Source: Arachis hypogaea
Taxonomy: Eukaryota > Streptophyta > Magnoliopsida > Fabales > Fabaceae
NCBI RefSeq assembly: GCF_003086295.3
Contig: NC_092048.1
Span: forward strand, 70,412,841 to 70,476,840
Reading direction: 5' to 3'
DNA length: 64,000 bases
This document shows positions 30,825 to 42,688 of this stretch, piece by piece; position 1 is the first letter of the stretch; every line of letters starts with the position of its first letter. The position numbers were made by a program, and so were the translations under genes. Under the pieces are notes generated by a model. The model was not told where the DNA came from, did not search any database, and worked only from the letters and a program-made list of their open reading frames with translations.

Positions 30825-32352
30825 TGAAAAAGCGAAACCGTCGGCTTAGAATTTTCTTCTCGGTAAAAGAGAAATAACTTCGTTGCAAGTATAGTTCCAA
30901 ACCGACTAGTAATGCTCAATCAAAGTTTAATTTTGTTTGTCACGAGTGCAAACCAATAAAAATACCGAGAGTATTAGATCTCGGGTTGTCTCTCAAAGGA
31001 ATTACAGTGAGGTATGCACATTATTCGTTATAGTATCCAAGGGGTGGTTTCCATATAAGGGCAATAAAATACATGGCAAGAAAAGTTAGAAAACAACTAA
31101 AGAAAGCAAATAATAAAGATAGACAATCATGGCAAGGATTGAGAATATAGGCTTTCTATCCTAATCATTAATTATCATACAATGATTAACAAGAGCTAAT
31201 CCTATTTAGTCATCTCCAACATTGGAAGAAGGTATAATGTTATCTTCACTTGAGAGAAAGTCAAATAAAACTAGTTAATCTTAATCCAAAAGTCCTAATC
31301 AACTTACTAATTGAATTAGCCAGAGATTAGAGTCAATGAAAATAATATTAAGTAACAACTCTAGATCACCAATCTAAATTGGGTATTGATGACTTAAAAG
31401 CACCTAATTTCTCTTTCCAAGCCAAGAATGCTCAAAAAGCTACTCTAAACCTAAGCCAAGCATTTTATCAAACACTTGGAAGGTATAAAAGGAAAGCATC
31501 ATAAATTGCAAGAAATAATAAAAACTATTTCTACCCAATGCAAGAAATTAACAATAACTACTCAAAAAAGCATTAAAAGAACATAAAACATACAATTGCA
31601 TTAAAGGAAATGGGAAATTAACAAGAGTGCTCATAAACATAAAGGCAACAAAATAAAGGAAATAACATGTAAAACTAAGAAAGCGAAGCTATAGAAACAA
31701 GAAATTACAAGGAAAACTAGATAAAAACAAGAATTAAAACCTAAATCTAAGAAGAAAATTAACCTAAGAACCCTAATTCTAGAGAGAATAGGGAGCTTCT
31801 CTCTCTAGAAAACTAGCTAAAGCATCATCCTAACCTAAACTAATTGCTCCCCCCTTGACCCATCTTGAGTTCTGCATCAAATAGCTTCAGAAATAAGTTG
31901 GACTTGGGCCTGGAAAGCTCAGAAATCGCCCCAGCGAATTCACTTTAATGAGGTCACGCTATCAGCGTCACACGTGCACGTGGACGACGCCTGCACGTCG
32001 CTGGCAGATTCCATCCTCATGCGTACGCGTGGGTGACGCGTGCACGTGGCCATGAATTCTCCAAAAGCTCATTTCTTCATGAATCCTCCACTTTGGATGC
32101 TTTTATCTTCACTTTTTCCATCCAATAATTGCCTTATGAATATGAAATCACCCAACAAACGTATCAAGGCATCGAATGAGATTAAAGTGAATTAAAATTG
32201 GCAAATTAAAGGCCTAAAAAGCATGTTTTCACTCTTAAGCACAAATTTAGGGAGAATTACAAAAGCATGCTATTTCATTGAATAAATGTGAGAAAAGTAG
32301 ATAAAATCCTATAAATTAAGCACAAGATAAATATAAAAATTGGGGTTTATCA
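30825..32352 (-). repeat. Element E 5' LTR (about 1528 bp)
   Basis: Minus-strand start TGATAAACCCCAATTTTTAT (32352) matches the D LTR start for its first bases; the end is ..GGTTTCGCTTTTTCA (30825). A GC-rich palindromic stretch (ACGTGCACGT, GCGTACGCG, GACGCGTGCACGTGG) lies at 31965-32050. Confidence 0.75.
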
Positions 32353-32552
32353 AACCCTAAGAGTAATTCAAAAATTTAATGAAATAAAAAACACACAAAG
32401 GACACCAAACTTAAGAATTGAAGCTAGACTCAAATAAAAGACAAAGAAAAGATGGATTTTTTGAAAAAGAAAACAAAAGACACAAAATAAAATAGTAAAA
32501 AGTATTTAATCTAAGCAACAAGATAATCTGGTAGTTTGTCAAATCTGAACAA

Positions 32553-32570
32553 TCCCCGGCAACGGCACCA
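32553..32570 (-). other. Primer binding site of F (tRNA-Asp, one mismatch)
   Basis: Minus strand TGGTGCCGTTGCCGGGGA, one change from the exact complement. Confidence 0.85.
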
Positions 32571-32576
32571 AAAACT

Positions 32577-34092
32577 TGGTGCACGAAACTGACTTCGCAA
32601 GTTTCGCACAGATAGACCGACAACTGCACCAGGTCGTCCAAGTAATACCTCAAGTGAGTGAGGGTTGACCCCACAGAGATTGTTGGTTTGAACAAGCAAT
32701 GACTATCTTATAGATCTCAGTCAGGCGGATAGAAAATATAGTTGTCATGAAACAACACATAAAAATAGAATAAAGATAAAATTACTCAATTGGTGTGAAA
32801 TTAGTGATGAGAAAATGGTTGATGCTTCAGAGATGCTTCTTCCTTTTGGATCAACTTTTCTCACCATCTACTCTAACTTCTGATGATTCATTCCATGGCA
32901 GGCTGTAAATGATTAACACCGGGTCAGCGGTCATTAATCTCCTCTGCTTCAGATCAAACGTCGGGTCAGCGGTCATCCAATCTTAACGTGGGCGAAGCTC
33001 TAGCAGTGAATTCCCTTGGTGATCCTACTCAAAGTGCCGCAGACATGGTCAAATCTTCTGGATCAGAGAATGCTGCATCTTTTGGTTCTATCCTATACCA
33101 CAAAGGCCCTAATTACCCCGTACCTCGGCTAAACTGATGTCTCGAGAGGTCCCCAACGAAGTCGTAGATTAGCCGTCTAAGAGATGTATAATAAAGCTTG
33201 TGGTTCAGTACTATCCCGTCAAGGACTCATACGAACCCATGTGAATAGGGATGACGGTCAACTTACACTCCCAATTCATTAGGATGAAGAACGAAGATAC
33301 ATCTTAGAATAAAATCAAGCATAGATTGAAATAGAATAGTGATATAATTAATCCATAAGAATCAGCAGAGCTCCTAACCTTAACTTAGGAGGTTAGTGAC
33401 TCATACTCTACAATATGATGTTTGAAAATAAAAGTGGGGGAAAAAAAAGATCTTAAACAAGGGTGATCTCTCCTATATATACAAATCTGATAACTAAGAA
33501 TTACAGAAATAAGATAACTAGTCCTATAGTGCGAAAATCCACTTTCCAGGCCCACTTGGTAAGTGTTTGGGCTGAGATTGAGTGAAGCCACGAGTTGGTA
33601 CCCCCTCTAGGGCGTTGGACGCCAACTTGGGACTTCTGAATGGTCGTTGGATTCCAGCTGCTCCCTTCTGGGCGTTGGACGCCAAGAATGGGATTGGTGG
33701 CTGGCGTTGAATGCCAGTTTTGGGCATTCCTTTCCAAAGAAAAGTATGAACTATTATATATTTCTGGAAAGTCCTGGATGTTACCTTTTCATAGCCATTG
33801 AGATCGCGCCATTTGGAATTCTATAGCTCAAGAATTGCTCCTTCGAGTGCATGGAGGTCAGAATCTGACATCATCTGCAGTCCTTTCTCTGTCTCTGAAT
33901 TGGACTTTGTCAAAACTCATCAATTTCAGCCAGAAAATACCTGAAATCACCATAAAACACACAAAATCAAAGTAGAATCCAAAAATATGAATTTTGCACT
34001 AAAACATATGAAAATATAATAAAACTTAAACAAAACATAATGAAAACTATATGAAAATGATGCCAAAAAACGTATAAAATATCCGCTCATCA
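32577..34092 (-). repeat. Element F 5' LTR (1516 bp)
   Basis: Minus-strand start TGATGAGCGGATATTTTATA (34092), end ..TTCGTGCACCA (32577). It has palindrome words GGCGTTGGACGCC and TGGCGTTGAATGCCA at about 33608-33722 and TATATATAGG (minus) near 33474. It is close to the LTRs of A and C. Confidence 0.8.
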
Positions 34093-35026
34093 CTAACCAT
34101 CTGTTACAATCGCATTAAAACCTCCCTGGTGGATCAAGTTTTCGAGACAAAATGTTTCTGTTCGCCTGGTACAACAAAAAATAGCACCGATAAATTAAAA
34201 AAAACTCCAATAAAAAATTAATAATTATAATAAAAAATAAATATTAACAAAAATTAAAAATAAATATTATAATATTTACAAACAAAGAAACCTATAATGT
34301 TAATTACATTACATTTAATTAAGTTAGAATGATATAATATTATAACTAAAATTATCTTAAAATAGAAAATTCCAAAATATATTATTTATTATTTTCAAAA
34401 AATAATTAATTATAAAAAAATTCTATTCATTTATTAATTATAATATTTGCAAGTTATAATAATATAATCAATATTACAAATATTAAGTTATAATAATATA
34501 ATATTATAATTAAAACTATTTTAAAAAAATAATTTTCAAAAATATTTTTAATTATTTGCAGAAAATATAATTATCAAAATGTTATTAAATATTAATTATA
34601 ATAATTATAATATTATACTTTTTAACCCGAAATATAGTTTTTACTATTTGAAGAAAATAGTTAATAAATAAAATATTCTAATTATTTATTAATTATAATA
34701 TTTGCAAAGTATAATAACAAAAAGAATATTTTAAAAAGTATGAAATATTTTTTAATTATTTGCACTATAATTAATTTTTAACGTATTATAATTATTTAAT
34801 TAATATTACTTTTAAAAATCATTTAAAATAATGTAATTCCAAAATATTTTATAACTATTTGAAGTATAATTTATTTTAAAATATTATAATTCTTTATTGA
34901 TTATAATATTTATAGATTAATCATAATATTATAAATGTTTCTTAATTATAATATTTACATAATAATTACTATATATATAATTAATATACACTGACTAATT
35001 ATTTACTAAAATATGAAAATAATGAG
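34093..35026. other. AT-rich unannotated DNA
   Basis: The first 100 bases have normal composition but no recognisable coding content. From 34190 on the sequence is extremely AT-rich with repeated AATTATAATATTTGCA-type words, suggestive of an old, decayed AT-rich repeat. No gene is visible. Confidence 0.5.
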
Positions 35027-35137
35027 CCAAAAACTTGATACACTCGAATATTGACAAGTGCACCAAATCGCACCAAGTAATAGCAGGGTAAGTGAATATC
35101 ATTCCCACAAGGATTAAAGGATCGAGTAAACCCTTGA
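35027..35137 (-). repeat. LTR end fragment (B-like)
   Basis: CCAAAAACTTGATACACTCG.. CAAGTGCACCAAATCGCACC and ATTCCCACAAGGATTAAAGG parallel 14784-14900 of the B LTR. It is a decayed 3' LTR end on the minus strand, without a recognisable primer site, joined to the ORF3 remnant that follows. Confidence 0.6.
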
Positions 35138-35197
35138 CAAGCAACAATTTTAAGTCTGGTGTTGGGCACTCCACTTTTCTTCACTTTTACCATCCAT

Positions 35198-36657
35198 ATG
35201 GCAGCAAAAACCGGAGAGTCCTCCTCAAGAAAGAGAAAAGAGAAATCTCCCTCATCTAGTCCCTATGATTTCACCCGGTTCTTTTTCAAGAATCATGAGA
35301 ATCACTTCAATTAAATTGTGAGGAAAAAAAACTAATCCCGGAGGTTTGTTTTGACATACAACCGGGCGAGTATCTGGAAATCCAAGACCAGATTCAGTGG
35401 AGGGGTTGGAAAGTTCTAACCAACCCCATGACTAACGTGGGCATGCTAATGGTCAAGGAGTTCCACGCCAATGCTTGGGTGACTTACAAGCATGCACAAG
35501 GTGTGAACACGAACCCGAAGAACTGGTGCACTGTAGTCTGAGGGACGATCATGGAGTTTAGTCCAGAGAGTGTGAGGGAGATACTTCATCTGGCACCATC
35601 TAGAGACAATCCTCACTCTTACACACAAAGGTAGTGTTTGGAAGAGAGACTAAAACAGAGAGACTGAGACTGAAATAAATTTCAGTATTGTATTTGGCGT
35701 AAAGAAGAAGACAGAAATTGAAATAAGAATGAAGCTCTAATTTAATTTGCACAAAGGGTAAAGTTGAAACTAATTAATTGAAAGGGGAGTATTTTAGGTA
35801 TAAAATATTATTAAAATTTCAGTCTCTGTTCCAAAAAATTTCAGTCCCTTATGTCCCCACTTTTTGGAGGTATTGAAATACTGAAATTTTAGGGACAGAG
35901 ATGGAATTTTTAGTACCAGTTTCTGAACCAACAAACATGATACTGAGTTCCAGTCTCTTAGTCTCCATCCCAATACCTCAAAATAAATGCTACCAAAAGG
36001 TCAACACGGACTAGAGATTGGACATGGTCCTTGCTGATATTTGCATTCCCGGAGCAGAGTGGAGGAGGGATACCAGAGGTCAGCCGTATGAGCTGGGTAG
36101 GCATGATTTGAGGCTAGTTGCTTAGGGGTGGTTGGAGATTATTCAGCGCTCTATCATTCCTACAAGTAACTGGTCAGAGGTTACTATCGACTGAGCTGTG
36201 ATGATTCATTGCATCATACTTGGTAATGAGGTAGAGGTACATCGGGTGATCCCACAGGAGATATATAGGCTAGCCGATAAGGCCTCCACCTCTACTAGAT
36301 TGGCCTTTCTCCACCTCATCCGTCGTCTTTGTGAGGATGCCCGAGTCCATATTGACGGAGATACCTTCATTGTTGTTGATCGACCTATCAGGAGGAGGGG
36401 TATAGAGCATGCTAGGGAGCTTAGACATGCACCACCACAAGAGCTAGTTTCCCCTCATCAGCAGGAGTAGCGGGATGCCTCATGAATTTTATTTCCCTCC
36501 CCGTGATTACTGGGACCAGTTGACCACATCTATTGGGGAGATGACATCAACTGTTGATCAGCTGAGAATTGAGCATCAGGACCACTCAGCCCTCCTCCAT
36601 CAGCTAGTGGAGGAGCAGCTGAGGCATAGGCATGACTTGGATGAGCTGAAGTCATAG
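35198..36657 (+). pseudogene. Decayed ORF3 of remnant G, split by a MITE
   Basis: ATG 35198 gives AAKTGESSSRKRKEKSPSSS, then several frame breaks before 35629. After the insertion at 35630-35994 the frame shows MMIHCIILGNEVEVHRVIPQ, ARLAF-like TRLAFLHLIRRLCEDARVHI and a coiled-coil tail DQLRIEHQDHSALLHQLVEE. The order is as in A's ORF3. Many stops exist, so it is dead. Confidence 0.7.
35630..35994. mobile_element. MITE-like insertion (365 bp) in the G ORF3
   Basis: It starts GGTAGTGTTTGGAAGAGAGA and its other end, reverse-complemented, starts GGTAGCATTTATTTTGAGGT. Both ends carry GAGAGACTGAGACTGAAA-like words, giving a long imperfect terminal inverted repeat. Removing it rejoins the ORF3 text CACACAAA/AGGTCAACACG. 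AAA on both sides could be a 3-bp target duplication. It has no ORF. The superfamily cannot be assigned by eye. Confidence 0.7.
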
Positions 36658-37530
36658 AGAGATTCTCTGGAGGGAGCACCAGCCACCATGACTGAGGTGG
36701 TTTAGTTTCTTTATCTTCTGCCTTCCCTATTTTATTTTCTATTTCCTAGTATTTTTTCTTTGTTTTTGTTTTCTGTTTGATAGCTTTTGCATGACTTGTG
36801 GTAGTATTTTATTGCTTTTCTAGTTTAGTTATTTATTTTGTTATTTTAATTGTATTATGAAAATTTGTCTCATGTATTACTCACTGAGTTTGAAAAATAA
36901 AAAAAAAGAGGTGGTAAAATGCATGAGACTTAAGTTATATCTTATGAGTTGTTCTGATTACTTTGATGTGGTGCTATTACCTATACTTCTGAATGTATGA
37001 AATGAACATTGCATATTTGGTTCTTGAAGAATAGGAACTTAGAGAATTTTTATGGATTCTCTAAAGTAAGAAATTGGTCCTTGAAGTAAAACAAACAGCA
37101 AAAGGAAAAAGAAAATAAAGAGCAAGGTCCAAAGCTCTGAGCATCAATGGTTAGGATGGTCTAAAATGATTAAAAGCTCAAATAAGCTATTTTCCTAACT
37201 ACATACTTGTGGTGTGAATGTGTCAAGTAATTCTTGAGACAAAGCACTAAGAGTCAAGACCAAATGCAATTACAGAGTATGCCAAAGGCTCTGAGCACCA
37301 CTGTTTGGGAGAAATAAAAAGAAAAACTAGAACTCAAAAGAGTTCTCTAGTTAAGTACTTGTGGTGTTGTTGTATCATGTTAAGCTTGAAGACAAAATAC
37401 TTAGAGTCGTGGCTAGGCTCAAGGTGTACAGCACCAAAGGAAAAGAAAAGAAAAAGCTGTGTTCAAGGATTAATCAGAGCTTCAAGAGAAAGAGAGTCCA
37501 TAATACCATCTGTGTTCAAGGATTAATCAG

Positions 37531-38839
37531 AGTTGTGTTTACAGAGCATGACTCACTTCAAAATTTTATGTCCAAATTTAATTTTTAATATTATCTTTTA
37601 TGATGGAACTTCTCCCGTACATCCGTCAGTTACGTTACATAAAGAAACCATTTCCATAGTGAACGACAACTCATATTCTCTATCTCATTTTCATCTATAT
37701 TTCAGTATTTCAGTAACAGTTGTAGAAAAATAATGTGTAACATCTTCTTCAATTCTTTACTCTATTAATTTACCTTTTAATTTGTTTCATTTTTTTACTT
37801 CGATTTCTAATTCAAGATGCACTTCTCTGTATGGAACAATTATTATTAGAATAAAAAAAAATAGTCATTATGACAGAAATTAAAAAAAATAGTAAATAAA
37901 AATTAGTAGAAAAAATAGTTATTATGTTAGAAATCAGAGTTGTCAATCATACAATGGGACTATTTTAGTTCAACCATGTCGAAAAGAATAAAAGAAAATT
38001 TGAATCTAAATTTATTAGATATTAAATAAAATAAAATTACATAAAATATTTTTTACCGTATAAATTAAATAAAAAATTATCAATATTTTTAAATAAATAT
38101 TTTATACAACAACTGCCATATAAAACTCACTAAATAGTAAAAAAGAGTTGAACATCAGACTCCTATATCCTTTTGTATATTGTTATTCTGTTATAGTATA
38201 AATAATAATTTTGGAATTATTTAAATATTTTAATATAAATTATTTAATATTGTCAGAACTAAAAAAATTAAGAAATAAAATTAATATTTCTTCTAAGAAT
38301 GATTATTTTTAAAATTATAAATACACAATAAAAAATTAGAGTACATTAAAATGTTATTATAATAAAAAATAATTCAAAAGAAAAGATTAACAAATTAATG
38401 GAAAATATATACACAACTAACCAATCTTATCATCATTCAGTATATTATTTAGACTCATTCTAATACTTGAATATCTAAAAAATAGATTATTAACAGATAA
38501 ATAATATTTTTTGAATTATCTAAATCTTTTAATATAAATGATTTAATATTGTTTGGACCAAAAAAATTAAGCAATAAGATTAATATTTCTTCTAAGAATA
38601 ATTTTCATCAAAATTATAAATACATAATAAATATCTAGAGTACGTTAAAATAGTACCATAATAAAAAAAATTCAAATATTAAATTAATAGTGTAAATTTT
38701 GTAAGTGAATAATTATCAATCATAATACACTGTATTATAGATATATGTAACATATTATATTAGAAATAATTAAAAGTTTACTAATTATGAATGAAAGCTT
38801 TTAAATAATAATAATTTATACCCACTAATGTTATTATTG
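37531..38839. other. AT-rich unannotated DNA with a diverged duplication
   Basis: No coding evidence. The stretch 38215-38385 (TTTTAATATAAATTATTTAA.., TTAATATTTCTTCTAAGAAT) is repeated in diverged form at 38511-38685, an old roughly 300-bp tandem duplication. A or T runs dominate the rest. Confidence 0.5.
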
Positions 38840-38844
38840 TTCTG

Positions 38845-41070
38845 AGATGTCAGGGCATCTTGGCCAGTTTCATTGACCTTTTTCATTACTATTTTAGGGT
38901 AGTTTCATGCATTCTCTTAGTAAATAAGCAAGTTTTGGGTGAATATACACTTACATCTTGATTCAAGCAAACATTGTGAACTTTACATGATTTCATGAGA
39001 ATTATGCATGAATTGAATGATAAAATGGATGATGCATGAACTCATGACTTGAAACAAAGCTTTGATGCACCTTATTTGTTTGATTTCAGGACAAAGGAAG
39101 CAAAGAAGAGCCACGTTAGCAGCCACGTTAGTCCCACTAACGTGACCACTAACGTGGAATGGGAGTAAGTTTGCAACGTTAGTGGAAAAGTTACCACCAA
39201 TAACGCCTTCGAAGGCCATCATAACCCACGTTAGTTGCTACGTTAGTTACATTAACATGGGAACTAACGTGGAAGGAAAAAGAAGCTCCAACGTTAGTGG
39301 TAAAAGTAAACACCACTAACGTTTCAAAAGGCCACACATAGCCACGTTAAGAGTCACGTTAATCTAATTAACGTGAACTCTAACGTGGAATAAGAAGAGA
39401 TCGCCAACGTTAGTGACACTCACCTTTGTCACTAACGCTGGATCAGGCCAAGATTGCCTACTTTAGTGGTCACGTTAAGACCACTAACGTGAATGGTAAT
39501 GTGGAGCAAGGGATGATATGCCAACGTTAGTGACACTAAGCTTTGTCACTAACATTGGAGATGGCAAGCACACCCACGTTAGTGGTCACGTTAATTCCAT
39601 TAACGTGAAGCACTAACATGGAAGGAAGGGGCGTTTTGAAGCGTTAGTGACAAAGGTAAGTGTCACTAACGCCCTCGAGTTTTGGCATGCCCACGTTAAG
39701 GGCCATGTTAGTTACACTAACGTGGATCATTAACGTAGGAAAGAGGGACAAGGAGCAGCGTTATTGGTAAAAGTAAGTGTCAATAATGCTTGCAAAGGGC
39801 TAAGAGGCTACGTTAGTAATCACGTTAGTACCACTAACGTTGAAGTTAACGTGGATCAACTGGTTTGGAACGTTAGTGACAAAGTTATTGTCACTAACGC
39901 TTTCGAACCCAAGTTCACACTTAACATTAATGCCACTAACATCCTAACTAACGTCCTACCATGCCTAACTCACATTCTTTCTGCAAGCAAAGCTGAGCCC
40001 ACTGAAGACTGTAACCACTTCAACTAAAGATCAAGGGCCCATATCCAAGACTTGAAGAGCTAACTAGAAGATCAGAAGAGTAGTATATATAGGGATAGTT
40101 TTGAATTAAAAAGGGGATTGGAAATTTAGAAAGCTACACTTTGTACATTTTACTTTCTCTGTAATTTCTAGTTTAATTTCAGAATGTACTCTTCTCTATC
40201 ATCTTCCATTTTCAGAGCTATGAACAACAAAATCCCTTTTCATTGGGTTAGGGAGCTCTGTTGTAATTTATTGGATCAATTATAGTTTTCATTCTTCTTC
40301 TTCTTTCTTTTCTCTTGATTTACTAGAAAGATTTCGATCTTAAATCAATTGGTTAGTTGTCTTGGAAAAGAAACTCTTCATAATTGGATCTCCTCTGAGC
40401 CTTGGAAAAGGGATGAGGATCATGCTAGAATTGCTTTCTCTTGTTGGACCAAATTGGGGTTTGGATGGATATAGTGACATATAATCCTACCAACACTTTG
40501 ATTTGGAAATACATGTGGTATAATCAGTGACCATACTTCATCTCTTCCCATGAGTAATTAAATCAAGGAATTGGGTAATTGTTCAAGCTTAGAGAGATTG
40601 GGTTGCCAATGAATTGGAATCCAATCACTTAAGATTGCCAAGGAGATCAATGAATGCATTGATTGAGGAAGAGATGAGAATGAACTTGATCCGGAGAATG
40701 CAACATCTCCTAAGCCCAATGAATCCCCCATTTCTGATCTTACCCATTCTCTTTACCTTCTGCCATTTACTTTTATGCTTATCTCCCCAAATCCCCATTT
40801 AAGATTCTGCAATTTACTTTCTGCAATTTACATTCCGCCATTTATTTCCAGCACTTACATTTTTTGTTATTTGCTTTTCCGCCATTTAATTTTCTGTAAT
40901 TTCTCAACTTAATTTCTGGTTAGTTGAACTAGAACATTCCTCTAATTAAAGTTGCTTGACCAATCAATCCCTGTGGGATTCGACCTCACTCTATTGTGAG
41001 TTTTTACTTGATGACAATTCGGTATACTTGCCGAAAGGAAATTTGTTGAGAGACAAGTTTCCGTGCATCA
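38845..41070 (+). repeat. Solo LTR H (2226 bp)
   Basis: The left end, AGATGTCAGGGCATCTTGGCC, aligns base for base with the B LTR start TGATGACAAGTCATCTTAGCC apart from substitutions. The right end is ..AAGTTTCCGTGCATCA. No primer site or internal region follows. Flanks TTCTG (38840-38844) and TTCTA (41071-41075) fit a 5-bp target duplication with one change. It carries the array at 39109-39960 and a TATATATAGG TATA-like site near 40085. It most likely formed by recombination between two LTRs. Confidence 0.8.
39109..39960 (+). repeat. CCACGTTAGT/ACTAACGTGG hairpin array in H
   Basis: About seven units with a period near 116 bp start at about 39111, 39226, 39341, 39457, 39573, 39690 and 39807. 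Each unit has two hairpins: CACGTTAGT..ACTAACGTG with an inner CACGTTA/TAACGTG pair, and AACGTTAGTGACA..TGTCACTAACG. Spacer text between units is not conserved. Confidence 0.88.
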
Positions 41071-41075
41071 TTCTA

Positions 41076-41672
41076 TCTATTACTTGGATTTGGACCAATT
41101 CTATTGTTATTTTGAGTATCTGACTCCTTAAGAAGTAAATATATTATTGACATGAGATTAATGCATTTTTAAATTCTACCAAAAATAAAGTAATTTCTTA
41201 TGTAAATCATAGCTACTAAGAGTAAAAAAAATATAATAGTAATTATTAAAATATAGATCTAAACGAAAAAATTATTATTTATAATTTATAATAATTAATG
41301 TAGATAAAGTAACTCAAGCAAAATATTAAAGGTCAATAATTTTGGGCATGCGTCTATTTCTATTTGTGATATCTTTAAAAAAAAGATAAATTGGATTAAA
41401 AGCAAATTAAATAAAAAAATTTCTATGTATATTCAATAATACTAATAAGAGATGAGATGAGGAGAGAGAAACAGATTAGAGGTAAAAGATAACGGGTAAA
41501 AGTTATATCAAGGTGGCCAAGTAGTGGAGAAGTTAATAGAAAGGATAATAATGGAAAGAAATCTTGGACACCAAACCCATGTATTGCCATTATATATTGT
41601 TATAGATAATAATAATAATGATAATAATGATAATAATGATAATATAATAAGAGTAATAACAACAGCAACACC

Positions 41673-41729
<57 letters not shown>

Positions 41730-41927
41730 AATAATAATACTAATAATAATAATAAATTTAATTTTTGTCTAATTAAAATATTTTTTGATAAATAATTTAA
41801 ATTTTAGTCAAATAAATAATAATTAAATTAAACTTCAATAATCATAAAATTCTATTTAATTATTTTTGTTAAAAATAATTTTCTTAAAAACTATATCTCA
41901 ATATAATATAATAACTTATAATAACTA
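41076..41927. other. AT-rich DNA with a microsatellite
   Basis: No gene is visible. A CAA repeat of about 18 units (41672-41727) runs into an AAT repeat to about 41755; an AATAATGAT stretch precedes it. The right edge abuts the truncated LTR of element I without its normal end, so a deletion boundary lies near 41927. Confidence 0.6.
41672..41755. repeat. Microsatellite (CAA)n(AAT)n
   Basis: An uninterrupted CAA run of about 56 bases is followed by imperfect ATA/AAT units. It is read through by a spurious poly-Thr frame. Confidence 0.95.
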
Positions 41928-42650
41928 CATAAGTGATAAGGTCCAGGCATGGCCGAATGGCCAGCCCTCCCAAAAGTCTAAGATAGCATAAAACTAATCA
42001 AAGATCTGATCTGAAGATGTAAATACAATAGTAAAAAGTCCTATTTATACTAAACTAGTTACTAGGGTTTACAGAATGAGTAATTAATGCAGAAATCCAC
42101 TTATGGGGCCCACTTGGTGTGTGCTTGGGCTAAGCATTGAGCTTTACACATATAGAGGCTTCTCTTGAAGTTGAACGGCAGTTTGTAACCTGTTTCTGGC
42201 GTTTAACTCCACTTTGCAACCTGTTTCTGGCGTTTGACTCCAGAATGCAGCATGGAACTGGCGTTCAACGCCAGTTTACGTCATTTATCTTTAATCAAAG
42301 TATGGACTATTATATATTTCTGGAAATTCCTAGATGTCTACTTTCCAACACAATTAAGAGCGCGCCATTTGGAGTTCTGTAGCTCCAGAAAATCCACTTT
42401 GAGTGCAGGGAGGTCAGAATCCAACAGCATCTGCAGTCCTTCTTCAACCTCTGAATCTGATTTTTGCTCAAGTCCCTCAATTTCAGCTAGAAAATACTTG
42501 AAATCACAGAAAAACACACAAACTCATAGTAAAGTCCAGAAATGTGAATTTTAATTAAAAACTAATAAAAATATACTAAAAACTAACTAAATTATACTGA
42601 AAACTATGTAAAAACAATGCCAAAAAGCGTATAAATTATCCGCTCATGAC
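41928..42650 (-). repeat. Element I 3' LTR, truncated
   Basis: Matches 50875-51594 of the 5' LTR (both read GTGATAAGGTCCAGGCATGG near one end). The remaining 950 bases of R/U5 are missing. The LTR start, read on the minus strand, is TCATGAGCGG, with one change from TGATGAGCGG. Confidence 0.88.
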
Positions 42651-42688
42651 AACACCAAACTTAAATTGTTGCTTGTCCCCAAGCAACT
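42651..42688 (-). promoter_or_regulatory. Hairpin plus polypurine-tract region of I
   Basis: The minus strand reads GTTGCTTG-GGGA-CAAGCAAC, a perfect 8-bp stem, then AATTTAAGTTTGGTGTTG up to the LTR. It is identical to the module in A. Confidence 0.8.

Larger units (their letters stand above)
30189..32352 (-). mobile_element. Element E: D-like retrotransposon, 5' end only
   Basis: On the minus strand: LTR (32352-30825), tRNA-Asp primer site with one mismatch, short leader, and a gag-like ORF similar to that of D. It is interrupted at 30188/30189 by element C. The rest must lie before the window. E in turn is inserted in the leader of element F. Confidence 0.8.
32353..34092 (-). mobile_element. 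Element F: 5' LTR, primer site and start of leader
   Basis: An A/C-type LTR on the minus strand (34092-32577), primer site 32570-32553 and 200 bases of leader (with TAAGTTTGGTGTCC near 32400), cut by the insertion of E at 32352. Its body would lie before the window. Confidence 0.8.
35138..37530 (+). mobile_element. Element remnant G: decayed ORF3 region and 3' untranslated part
   Basis: It starts GACAAGCAACAATTTTAAGT, the right arm of the hairpin module and its word, followed by an ORF3 copy and a 3' region like A 7211-8100 (GATGTGGTGCTATTAC, CTTGTGGTGTGAATGTGTCAAG). A 21-bp word GTGTTCAAGGATTAATCAGA(G) is duplicated near 37461 and 37513. It has no LTR on the right and is much more diverged than the copies in A, C and I. 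Confidence 0.65.

Noticed and set aside
34190..34990. Possible matrix-attachment or origin-like AT-rich element
   Set aside because: Extreme AT content alone does not support this; no specific motif pattern was seen.
41524..41772. 82-codon frame with poly-Thr
   Set aside because: Translation of the CAA/AAT microsatellite.
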